From Tenebrio molitor (Eukaryota > Arthropoda > Insecta > Coleoptera > Tenebrionidae), in assembly GCF_963966145.1 (NCBI RefSeq), contig NC_091048.1, forward strand, positions 5,766,001 through 5,830,000: a DNA stretch of 64,000 bases, in the 5' to 3' direction. A program made the translations under genes and the position numbers. Below, piece by piece: positions 55,264 to 64,000 of this stretch. The number at the start of each line of letters is the position of its first letter. Position 1 is the stretch's first letter. Below the pieces are notes generated by a model. That model was given only the letters and a program-made list of their open reading frames with translations, ran no database searches and was not told the DNA's origin.

Positions 55264-57477
55264 ATGATCAATTCAAATAGTTTAATAGTCAATGAGCAAA
55301 ACGTTCGAGAAGCTATCAATTCATTTCCTGCCGGTTCTTCACCAGGTTTAGATGGCATGAGACCACAATACTTGAAAGATATCATATCTTTGTCAGCGGG
55401 TGAAGCAGGTCAGAAGGCACTAAGAGCTTTAACCAAACTGTGCAATTTTTTATTATCTGGGCAACTTCCTTCAGAAATCTGCCATTTATTGTATGGCGCG
55501 TCTTTATGTGCCCTTAACAAAAATGATGGAGGAATTAGACCGATCGCTATCGGAAACTGTTTGCGAAGATTGACCTCAAAGCTAGCCTGTTTTCAAAGTC
55601 GAAATATTGTAAATTCGTATTTATCTCCACACCAACTTGGAGTTGCAACTACACTAGGATGCGAAGCAGCAATTCATACCACACGAACCTTTGTTAATAA
55701 CGATCAAAACCGTGGCAAAGTTCTTCTTAAATTAGATTTCAAAAATGCCTTTAACTCGGTCGAACGGGATTGTATTCTGAAAGAAGTCCAATGTCATACC
55801 CCACTTCTGTACCCTTATCTTTATCAATGCTATAGAAATCCTTCAACTTTATTTTTCGGTAATCATTTAATTTCTTCTTCTGTTGGAGCTCAGCAAGGAG
55901 ATCCCTGCGGTCCCATGATTTTTAGTCTTGCCATTCAACCAATTATTTTATCTTTGGATTCTCAAATGAATATATGGTATTTAGATGATGGAACCTTAGC
56001 TGATTACCCAGAAGTAGTTTTATCCGACTTTAAGAAAGTTATAAATTTATCTCAGGAAATTGGCCTTGAATTAAACTTTAACAAATGCGAGATCTTTTGC
56101 TGTTCTGGAGACACAGATTTAAAAGTCATAAAGGAATTTCAAAATTTAGCACCAGGCATTAAAATCTGTGACCGAGAAAGTTTATCTCTTTTAGGCTCTC
56201 CAATCTTTGACCAAGGTTTCAAAAACACCGTCGAAAAAACTATAATTACAGTTGAAAATCTTTTAAACAAAGCTGAACTCCTTAACAGACACGTGGCTTA
56301 TACTTTAATCAAAAACTGTCTTTTCATACCAAAATTTAATTTTTTATTAAGAACAACTCCATTTTGGAAATTTTCTAATTATGTTAATTCAATTGATTCT
56401 TCTTTAAAGTCTTGTTTAGAGAGAATACTTAATTTACGTTTAACTGATTTACAATGGCGTCAGTCCACTTTACCGATTAGATTTGGTGGTCTGGGAATTC
56501 GTCGCATTTCCGATATTTGCCTCCCTGCTTTCCTATCTTCAATTAATGGGGTTAAAAAGCTTGTTTCTTTATTACTAAACTCAAAGGATAATGAGCTTAA
56601 TATTCACCATTATGATGAAGCTTTAGCAGCCTGGGGTGTAGCAAATGAGAACGAAATACCAACAATTCCACAATTTCAGAAGAATTGGGATAATATTAAT
56701 ATCAAAGGAATAATTGCCAATGACTTAATCTTTAATTCACCTAGAGACTTGGCTCGTTTTAAAGCTTTGCAATGCAGAGAATCAGGATCTTGGTTACATG
56801 CAATACCTTCTCCTAATATTGGTACTCTTTTAGATAACACTTCCTTCCAAGTTTGTATTGGTTTAAGATTGGGTTGTAATCTTTGTACACCTCATATTTG
56901 CAAATGCAATGCGAAAGTTGACGAAATTGGCACCCACGGTCTAAGTTGTTTCAAAAGCAGTGGTAGATTTTCAAGACACACTGAAATTAATTCCATTATC
57001 AATCGGTCTTTAACTTCAATTCATGTGAATTCAACTTTAGAACCAAACGGACTGTCTCGGGATGACGGAAAACGCCCAGATGGGATGACTTTAGTACCGT
57101 GGATTAAAGGTCAACCTTTGGTTTGGAACGTTACTGTTGTAGATACACTTGCAGACAGTTACGTATTGAAATCATCTGAAGTCTCAGGTTTTGCCGCTGA
57201 AATGGCTTGCAAACGCAAACATAGCAAATATAGTTCAATCATTTCGTCAAACTACGTGTTTAAAGGTTTAGCATTTGAAACCTTAGGCCCTTGGTGCAAA
57301 GAAGCCATCGATTTCATTAATGTCATCGGAAACCGACTTATCGCGGAATCAGGCGATTCAAAATCAAAGAAATTCCTTTTCGAGAGGATTTCCCTTGCCA
57401 TTCAACGTGGAAACGCTGCAAGCATTCCGGGCACTTTTCCAGATTCCGCAATATTATCGGAAATTTTTGTATTATAA
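55264..57477 (+). CDS. Intact reverse transcriptase ORF with C-terminal nuclease-like region
   Basis: 737 codons, no breaks. The RT domain starts at once: INSFPAGSSPGLDGMRPQYL (about 18-37), GGIRPIAIGNCLRRLTSKL, LKLDFKNAFNSVERD (first catalytic Asp), GAQQGDPCGPMIFSLAIQP and the YLDDGT box (second and third Asp). The C-terminal third has a Cys cluster (C-N-L-C...C-K-C...THGLSC) and GLSRDDGKRPDGMTLVPW...WNVTVVDTL, resembling a PD-(D/E)XK-type motif of a widespread metazoan retroelement group. There the residue after W is normally Asp; here it is Asn, which may inactivate the nuclease. The start is a Met just before the RT; upstream domains are missing, so this is probably a 5'-truncated retroelement copy that has stayed open by being young. 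A 3' scrap of the same family is at 25602. Confidence 0.85.
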   Translation: MINSNSLIVNEQNVREAINSFPAGSSPGLDGMRPQYLKDIISLSAGEAGQKALRALTKLCNFLLSGQLPSEICHLLYGASLCALNKNDGGIRPIAIGNCLRRLTSKLACFQSRNIVNSYLSPHQLGVATTLGCEAAIHTTRTFVNNDQNRGKVLLKLDFKNAFNSVERDCILKEVQCHTPLLYPYLYQCYRNPSTLFFGNHLISSSVGAQQGDPCGPMIFSLAIQPIILSLDSQMNIWYLDDGTLADYPEVVLSDFKKVINLSQEIGLELNFNKCEIFCCSGDTDLKVIKEFQNLAPGIKICDRESLSLLGSPIFDQGFKNTVEKTIITVENLLNKAELLNRHVAYTLIKNCLFIPKFNFLLRTTPFWKFSNYVNSIDSSLKSCLERILNLRLTDLQWRQSTLPIRFGGLGIRRISDICLPAFLSSINGVKKLVSLLLNSKDNELNIHHYDEALAAWGVANENEIPTIPQFQKNWDNINIKGIIANDLIFNSPRDLARFKALQCRESGSWLHAIPSPNIGTLLDNTSFQVCIGLRLGCNLCTPHICKCNAKVDEIGTHGLSCFKSSGRFSRHTEINSIINRSLTSIHVNSTLEPNGLSRDDGKRPDGMTLVPWIKGQPLVWNVTVVDTLADSYVLKSSEVSGFAAEMACKRKHSKYSSIISSNYVFKGLAFETLGPWCKEAIDFINVIGNRLIAESGDSKSKKFLFERISLAIQRGNAASIPGTFPDSAILSEIFVL

Positions 57478-57565
57478 AACAAAAATGTTTATGTAATTAT
57501 GTTATAATTATTATTATTATTAATTATAATTATATTCAAATTTGTTTCTGATCCCAGCTCAAACA

Positions 57566-58323
57566 TATAATCCATTCATTTTTGTAATGACGAACTAACC
57601 GGAACTTTTTTTTTGTTAAATTTTTTTACAAAATAAATGAAAATTCGACAGTTGGCAATGATTTAAATTGTCATATTATTCTCTTATGTCACTGCCAAAA
57701 TGAATGAATTTCCAAAACGGAGTAAAGCATCAATAAGCAAGCAGACGAAGCAGCACATTTTAATAAAGGCTTTCAACAAAATAAAAGAAATTACTCATGG
57801 AGATAATGGAAACGTAAATACGTAAAGTGCAAAATTGTAGAAGCAGTGGCGGATGTTTTTTCGGTAAATCCTAATCTAAAATAAAACTCTCCCTAAGGGC
57901 TGTACAGGCTTTAGTCCCAGAAGTATGTACAAAATTTTAAATGAAGAACAAGAACAAGGCTTATGGGAAACTTTAGCATCCATGACATATCCCCAACTAT
58001 TGTTAATTTGGTTGAAGATTCCAATTCGGACTTAGAAAACACCGACGATGAGATGACGAGGATGAGTAGCAAAATGTAAAATTATTTCATTGTTACGTTC
58101 AACTCCCTTTTCGTATTTGTTTGCTTTTTTTTTTCAAAATAATTAAACAAGTTTAATTTATTTCACTATACTTTGATTGGGACCAGTTTTGACAGAACAA
58201 ATGACGTCACCCATAACCTAACTTTTAAAAAGCCCAAATTCGCGGTAAAAAGATGTGTTCACAAGACAAAAGTTACTAAATTTGGTAACTCTAGTTCGTC
58301 ATTACAAAAGTGAATTGATTATA
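57566..58323. mobile_element. TIR element with TTTTGTAATGACGAACTA ends
   Basis: Left TATAATCCATTCATTTTTGT then AATGACGAACTA, right TAGTTCGTCATTACAAAAGT then GAATTGATTATA. 758 bp. It holds a broken coding scrap (MNEFPKRSKASISKQTKQHI at about 57701, then stops) that could be the remains of a transposon-encoded DNA-binding protein. Superfamily not assigned. Confidence 0.8.
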
Positions 58324-59024
58324 CTTAAAGTTACTAGATAATGACGTCATCGCACTATTGAAATGCTGCTCGTCAGTCGTCCCTGTACAATTTCTTAATT
58401 CAAAATAACGGAAAAAAGTACAGCCGACATAATAAACACGTCACATCCGCAGGCTTCACGCCAAAACCTGTATTTTTTAATTAATCTTTTCAACTACAAT
58501 GTAACGCAAGTCGTAATTTGCGAACAAATAAAAAAAATTCAGTCAGTTTCTCAGGTATGTCGCATTTCGTCAGCTACATTTTAATGTGGCTGAAAATGAC
58601 TTTTGGCATCCTCACAATCTATAATACATCTAGAGATATTAAAAGACAACAAAAAAAAAGTATAAATCTGTTTCAAAATCAAATATCCACCAACACTGCA
58701 TTCTACCTCGAAAATACATCCGACAACGTCGCCAACTTTTGTTTTTATATTGCAAGTGTCAGAAAAAAGCGGGGTTATGAAAGGAAACTGTTAACAGTTG
58801 TTTTGGTCGTAGTTGTGTTTTTTAAATTCTTCGAAGCAGGTAATGAGCGCTCGTTTTAATGTAGCGGTTAAAAGATTCCTCGTTTTTCGAGCCATTTTTG
58901 TAATTTGATATTTGTTACAAACCGAAAGTCAAATTTTGGCGGGATGTTGGGTTCAAACTTATTCTAGGGATTTCTTTTTTCTGCCAACATAATTCAACAG
59001 GTGGTGGATTTTTGAGCTCACAGA
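58324..59024. other. Non-coding stretch
   Basis: A 113-codon frame (58518-58859) has no recognisable family or splice context and is not called. Confidence 0.35.
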
Positions 59025-59549
59025 TACAGGGTGTTAGGTAAATGTCCGGCCAAACTTTAACTGCGAGCTACTGGCTTCATGTAGAACTCGGAAAAAATAT
59101 TTAAAAAATTCTATGTCAAAAAATAAATTGACATTTAATTTTTGAGGTACAATTTTTTTTTAACAGCTTTTAGTCTTCTACGTTGTCTCACAACCTCGTA
59201 GGTAAAATTTCGGCACATTTTTAAAATACACCCTGTATATCATATTTTATAAAACGTACACCAATGCGGTTTTCTTGTTTTAAAGCATATTTCCTAGAGG
59301 TTACTTCGCATTGGCGTACGTTTTATAAAATATGATATACAGGGTGTATTTTAAAAATGTGCCGAAATTTTACCTACGAGGTTGTGAGACAACGTAGAAG
59401 ACTAAAAGCTGTTAAAAAAAATTGTACCTCAAAAATTAAATGTCAATTTATTTTTTGACATAGAATTTTTTAAATATTTTTTCCGAGTTCTACATGAAGC
59501 CAGTAGCTCGCGGTTAAAGTTTGGCCGGACATTTACCTAACACCCTGTA
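59025..59549. repeat. 525-bp near-perfect palindrome
   Basis: Arms of about 240 bp (outer end TACAGGGTGTTAGGTAAATG) are almost identical inversely, around a loop of about 45 bp at 59264-59308. Each arm also contains an internal ACACCCTGTATATCATATTT segment, so each half looks like a complete mariner-style MITE joined head to head. Confidence 0.9.
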
Positions 59550-60024
59550 TGTTGCTAATGTATATGGGCAATGTTATCACGTTATCACGAATGCAGCTGC
59601 GGCGTCCAGAGAGTAGACAGAGCGATTTCCAGAAAGACACCATCCTGGGTCACGTCAGTTGTTACATATACATACAGTATAATCTATTACAGCGGAGAAA
59701 TAGACAGGACCGGACTCAAAATTTTAGAAAACAATAAAAATATACAGTCAATTTTCTCCGTTAATACAAACATTTTACTAAGAAGATTTAGGCTAAAATT
59801 CTTAAGAATAATGTATAGTTACCTCGTGTTACAAGGAACGCTTCAACTTCGAAAACACCCTGTATTAATAAACAACTCAACCGGTACTTCAATTTATTTT
59901 GAGGTGGGAAATAATGTTTGTATTTTTTTAAAAGCATTTCTCCAAATGCTTGGGAAAATAACCCACAAATCTGCCAGAACACGAAACCTAGGTTGGACCG
60001 TCATCCATCATCTTGTGATAAAAT

Positions 60025-60500
60025 CAGCTTGATGTTTCGTTTTGACAAGTTGTGAAATTTATCAAAATCCGTTCACACAGGGAAAAATTCTCAAATTCTG
60101 ACAGTGTCGAATAAAAAAAGGCTTACCCAGAGACGCAGGTCGAGGCAGTAAAAATCTTTGAATGCACAAAAAACATCTTCGCACATGAAATATAATAGTA
60201 GTTTATTTGACGAGTTCTTGTGTACATTGGACTTTTTTTGGCATGAGTGGGCCAGTTTACTTTAAAATGCGAATGCAACGAGCGTTTTAAAGGCACACTA
60301 GTGTCAAAAAAAGCCCAATTTACACACGAATGAGTTGAATACAACGTTTTTTTGTTTGACGAGCCCCTTAAAGGCTCCAAATCGCTTAAAATATTTAAAA
60401 TTAGCTTGACGTTTCGTTTTGACAAGTGGTGTGACATTTATCAAAATCCGTTCACATAGGAGAAAATTCTCAAATTCTGACAGTGTCGGACAAAAAAAGA
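60025..60500. repeat. Direct repeat pair about 380 bp apart
   Basis: GCTTGATGTTTCGTTTTGAC...CAAATTCTGACAGTGTCG at 60027-60120 recurs at 60407-60497. Between them lie dispersed repeat pieces: 60140-60190 is an inverse match to 6340-6405 (TTTTGTGCATTCAAAG, CTGCCTCGACC), and 60240-60340 matches 46915-47035. Confidence 0.8.
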
Positions 60501-60659
60501 GTTTTTATTGTCGTTATTTCACATGTTTGAACCAAGTCGAAAATAAAATATGTTAATTTTAGGTTAGGGGAGTTTATTTATAAAAATTTCGGTTGGTGAC
60601 GCTGCAAGCTTTGCAAAGTTGAATGACCTATTGGCATTTGACAGCTGTGTTTGACAGAT

Positions 60660-60960
60660 TATAATCGAATTTGAGGAATCAGGTTATTTTATTACGAAAA
60701 AACGTATTCATTTAACTATTTAACAAGAAAATGTTAACTCAACGTCTGCAGGTAACAACTAAACCAAATAATTTTTTATTATTAATGAAAATAATCGTAA
60801 AATTATGGCAGTTAGTGAACGTGAGATTTCCCTTGACGTCTTCCAACGCAAGATATTAATTCTATTGAAGATTTCGAGTCACCAAAGCAGTTGAAGTCAA
60901 AGGTGCCTGAACGTCATTTGAATCCAGTTCTTCAATTGGCAGCTGCCAAGTACAGTTAAT
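60660..60960 (+). pseudogene. Paralogous 5' gene fragment (match to 44.5 kb)
   Basis: Shares about 180 bp with 44490-44670. A possible tiny first exon MLTQRLQ ends at CTGCAG|GTAACA (about 60750). Downstream an ATG at 60805 gives MAVSEREISLDVFQRKI, and a -1 frame continues DINSIEDFESPKQLKSKVPE to a TAA at 60960. Not a family I recognise. Looks like a frameshifted piece of a gene that was also copied next to the zinc-finger array. Confidence 0.4.
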
Positions 60961-61325
60961 TTCAAAATTATAGAGTACACCTAATTTTCTACAGTATAAA
61001 ATGAACTTACATTTTTTGTCAATGGTTAATGTCAATTTTTACAAAATGCTTAATCTAACCGAAAACGCGAAAGTGCTCATTCTTTCCAAAATTAAAAGAA
61101 GGGTGATTAATTTGGAGGATCGCCCAGTATTATAACATCACGAAGAGCACCATGTAGAGGATAAAACAGACAATATTGTGGTGTTCTAAAATATTAGCGA
61201 CATTTTATATTGTCAAACTTACATAACCTATATAATGTGACGTTCAAATTTCAAAAAGGCACATGTAGAAAAAACTGTAATATATTGACTTCTTGATTTT
61301 TGAGGTGTACTCTATAATTTCGAAA
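60961..61325. mobile_element. TIR MITE with ATTATAGAGTACACCT ends
   Basis: TTCAAAATTATAGAGTACAC then CT on the left, AGGTGTACTCTATAATTTCG then AA on the right. 365 bp and non-coding. A weaker inner inverted pair (CTACAGTATA / TGTAGAAAAAACTGTAATATA) is present. Confidence 0.8.
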
Positions 61326-61881
61326 GAAAGATACAAGTTTGTGAAATTGGGAATATTCACGTTTTATGTTTGATGCCGAGAGTGGTTTTGAGAATCAAAT
61401 AAGTTGTTCACAATGTGGAAGCTTTCGATATTTCAAATTTAAGTCGAAAATATGCCAACAGTGGTGGCACCATTTGATGAATTTTTGATATTTATTCCTC
61501 TTCATATCGGATTGTACAGGTGGCAAATTTGTAGTGGCTTTGTCTGCAAATTTTCTGATATGTGAAGGAATTTCCATTTTTTTAAATACGAGTTTGAATT
61601 TGAAATTTGAGCATTGCCATTGACATTTGATATATTTAGTGATAAATTGAATACCAACATAAATTTATTGAAGTAATATTTATTATTATTAATTAATCAA
61701 CTAAAGACGGTTTGACACGATGATATTTTTAATATAAAATTTAACATAAAAAGTGTATTTAGATATTTTTTGATTTCGTTAAAAAAATACTAATTATGGA
61801 TGAAAAATTTTATAATTGCGTTAAAAAATGACACGTTACGACACTTTTTTTAAAGCTTCTTGACCGATTCAAAAATCACAT
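61326..61881. other. Non-coding stretch
   Basis: 61370-61400 (TGATGCCGAGAGTGGTTTTG) matches 48550-48580. Otherwise AT-rich without a gene. Confidence 0.4.
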
Positions 61882-62241
61882 AAAGTCTATTCAAAAATCA
61901 AAAAACCACCAACGTCGCATTTTCCTCGATAATTACTATCGGCAACGCTGTCTAGTGTAAAATTTGGTGAGACTTGTAATTTTGAGGTTAAATGTTTATT
62001 AAGTGTCTTGTTTTTCTGGGCATGTATTAAGTAAAAATAATGAGAATCAATAAATAAATGAAACGTGCTACTAATAAAACAGTATGAACGAAATTCAAAG
62101 CAATTGAATTTTATTTTGAATCCATAAATGTCATAATTTATAGTCACCAACATAGTATGAAAAAATATCTACCTAGGGTTTTTTAAATTTTACTATCTAA
62201 AGTGCAACAGGTGGTGGTTTTTTGATTTTTGAATGGACTTT
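61882..62241. mobile_element. TIR MITE with AAAGTCTATTCAAAAATCAA ends
   Basis: AAAGTCTATTCAAAAATCAA then AAAACCACCA on the left, TGGTGGTTTTTTGATTTTTG then AATGGACTTT on the right. 360 bp and non-coding. Confidence 0.85.
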
Positions 62242-62304
62242 ATTTTAGAATACGAACGCATAGGAATGAAAAAACTTGTACTTTTTTTGACGGACGTTAA
62301 AAAA

Positions 62305-62813
62305 AATGTAAAACACTTGGAAGTGGGTTTATTGACTTTTGCTTTGTTTTTATGCACTAAGATCTTTGATTTAAATAAACACTTACAATAAGGAGATTAG
62401 ATTTAAAAGATGCGCCATTATGTCGAAAGGTTGACTCCTGAGGGTCGTCTTACTCGTCTTGACTCTTGATCTTGGTCAAGGTCATATTATTTTTTTCAGG
62501 GACAAATTTTGTTGTGAGGCTCTCGGTCGGGTGAAACGTGATGGATAACCAAACAGAAATACGAACGCTGAATACACACCAACTGTAAATGATTTAAATA
62601 TGTCTTTCCTGTTCTGATAGAATTAATGGTAAGTACATACTTGCTTTGTATACAGCATGTTCCAACACAATCGCCAAAAAATGTTATACCTACACCAATT
62701 TCCCATATCAATATTAACGCAAAATCGTAATCAAACGTTCTGTTTTATGCGTCTGTATGGTTTTACAATTACTATAAAGGTACATTGAACAGAAGATGTT
62801 CTGGATATGATAA
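62305..62813. repeat. Duplicated non-coding segment, copy 2
   Basis: Collinear with 48340-49060 and continues after the MITE at 63418 (AAGCAGCACCAATCACAGCA...). Therefore the MITE at 62814-63417 landed in this copy after the duplication. Confidence 0.8.
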
Positions 62814-63417
62814 TACAACGTGATCAACAATGACTGAGTCTGTTGGCAATGAAACAATAATTGAAAAGTACTGGTGTTTTTTGTCTCGTAATTGGCACTG
62901 ACGCACTGACCGGATTTTTTTAACTTGGGACAACATTAATAATCTTTTTGGTTATGCCGGTGATGTTTATGCTATTTCAAAAATGAACCTTTGGTGGTGA
63001 ATTTTAAATTTGCCAAGTTTGTTATTGTTGTATCGTCATTGTTACGAACAGACTCATGTATCTGTCACAATAGTGTTAATGGTAATGTTAGTGTTAGCCA
63101 GAATGTTAATCTTCAGAACATTGGTGCAACGTTCAACCGTTCACAATAATGGTGATGGTGATGTTAATGTTAGAAACGATGTTAAGAGATCCAGAAAATG
63201 TCTGGTTCTTTAACATCTACCAATCACCATCGAGAATTTCACGCACGCGCAGGCGCAGTGACAGTTCACACCACGTTGACAGCTGTAAGAGTAACATTCC
63301 GTTAACATTATTGTGAACACTGGACTACTAACATCACCATTGCCATCTCCACTAACATTATAACATTACCACTAACATTAACACTATTGTGACAGACCCA
63401 TCATTGATCACACCGTA
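62814..63417. mobile_element. GTGATCAACAATGACTGAGT MITE carrying a nested element
   Basis: Left end TACAACGTGATCAACAATGA then CTGAGTCTGTTGGCAA matches the 227-bp MITE at 17150-17376; right end CATTGATCACACCGTA. The right arm is split by a nested inverted-repeat element at about 63056-63393. Confidence 0.8.
63056..63393. mobile_element. Nested foldback element with GTCACAATAGTGTTAATG arms
   Basis: GTCACAATAGTGTTAATGGT on the left against CATTAACACTATTGTGAC on the right; the arms carry runs of GTTAATG/CATTAAC-like units. ACAGACTCA and ACAGACCCA border it, an approximate 8-9-bp duplication. Non-coding. Confidence 0.75.
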
Positions 63418-64000
63418 ATAAGCAGCACCAATCACAGCAACCATTTTAATTTGAATCTATGTTTTTTGCGATTGATATGCTTAATTGTGGGATCTAAAGT
63501 TACGTCATTTTAAAGACTTTTTAAATTGATTTGGTTTTCAAATTTCTTTAAATTAAATCCGAAAAAGCTGTTTCGTCAGATCCTGATCCTGAGTATACAA
63601 TTAAATTCTTACTTAAACCACCCTTGCAATAGTTTACCTGAAATGTCAACTGTTAAGAGCAATAAATTTTGATCGTTAGGGTCATTCTTTGGCGCAATGG
63701 AAAGTGCTCTACTGTGAAACGGACATAACCTCTAATAAATTCTATTTGTCTTGTCAAGATCTTGTCAACTTTTTGGAATTCCCAACTGGTTTGCCACCCT
63801 AGCTTCAGACACATCCGTTGCTAACAGCGAAATAATTTTTACTCTGTTAAAATACGATATTGGGGCCATAATTTTGAATGTTTAGCATAAAATTTAGACA
63901 TTTATTGACGTTTTATTGACATTGGACCTAATTAAGCAGGCAAAATTTTTAATTTGTGAATCATGACGACCAAGATTTAATGCTCGCGACAGTAGATAAG
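63418..64000. other. Right edge of the window, repeats only
   Basis: 63418-63660 continues the 49.05-49.30 kb paralogy (AATCACAGCAACCATTTTAA, ACTTAAACCACCCTTG, ACCTGAAATGTCAACTGTTA). No gene is seen to 64000. Confidence 0.5.

Noticed and set aside
58518..58859. 113-codon plus-strand frame
   Set aside because: No domain, low-complexity Asn/Lys composition, and no neighbouring exons.
59571..60032. 153-codon plus-strand frame after the palindrome
   Set aside because: Starts at the palindrome edge, runs into a dispersed repeat, and has no domain, codon bias or splice context.
1..64000. tRNA, rRNA and CRISPR arrays
   Set aside because: No GTTCGAATC-type T-loop with a foldable cloverleaf, no rRNA core and no regularly spaced short repeats were found by eye. 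The 84-bp periodicity at 44.7 and 50-51 kb is zinc-finger coding sequence, not CRISPR.

Overview
This is eukaryotic, AT-rich nuclear DNA from an insect. The introns are mostly 47-60 nt with GT..AG ends, the conserved proteins are insect-like, and MITEs and LINE relics are dense. A beetle is my best guess from the look of the Rpt6 and NDUFB6 proteins and the repeat families, but the sequence does not prove it. I see no tRNA, rRNA or CRISPR array.

Layout. 0-11.3 kb is repeat-rich: two copies of a 1.1-1.5 kb TIR element carrying a DUF4817-like transposase fragment, a direct repeat, MITEs and a decayed LINE. 11.4-23 kb is a compact block of conserved genes that I could splice by hand: BRCC36 (+, 4 exons, 260 aa), convergent Rpt6/PSMC5 (-, 6 exons, 404 aa, 4.9 kb intron), divergent NDUFB6 (+, 165 aa), NECAP (-, 5 exons, 242 aa) and divergent RER1 (+, 197 aa). 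RER1 spans 13 kb because its third intron (12 kb) is full of nested transposons. 36-45 kb holds a BEL/Pao scrap, a GC-rich LTR-like block, a dead C2H2 zinc-finger gene interrupted by a LINE, a Crypton-like tyrosine recombinase pseudogene and a short zinc-finger gene. 45-53 kb carries an intact 16-finger relative and a Polinton-like fragment. 53.7 kb has a small CCCH zinc-finger gene. 55.3-57.5 kb is an intact 737-codon reverse transcriptase. The remainder is duplicated non-coding sequence, MITEs and long palindromes.

The genes are not an operon. They are housekeeping functions: BRCC36 (K63 deubiquitinase) and Rpt6 (proteasome ATPase) both act on ubiquitin, NECAP and RER1 act in coated-vesicle traffic, and NDUFB6 belongs to respiratory complex I. 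Pairs share divergent promoters (Rpt6/NDUFB6, 284 bp; NECAP/RER1, 574 bp).

The most notable signals are: (1) two tandem, same-phase 105-nt versions of RER1 exon 2, only 26 nt apart, which look like mutually exclusive exons swapping the first membrane segment; (2) an unreported-looking 132-nt in-frame cassette exon near the Rpt6 N-terminus; (3) a Crypton-like recombinase killed by a hAT MITE with a clean 8-bp target duplication plus a lost splice acceptor; (4) a local family of zinc-finger genes with an unusual linker at several stages of decay.
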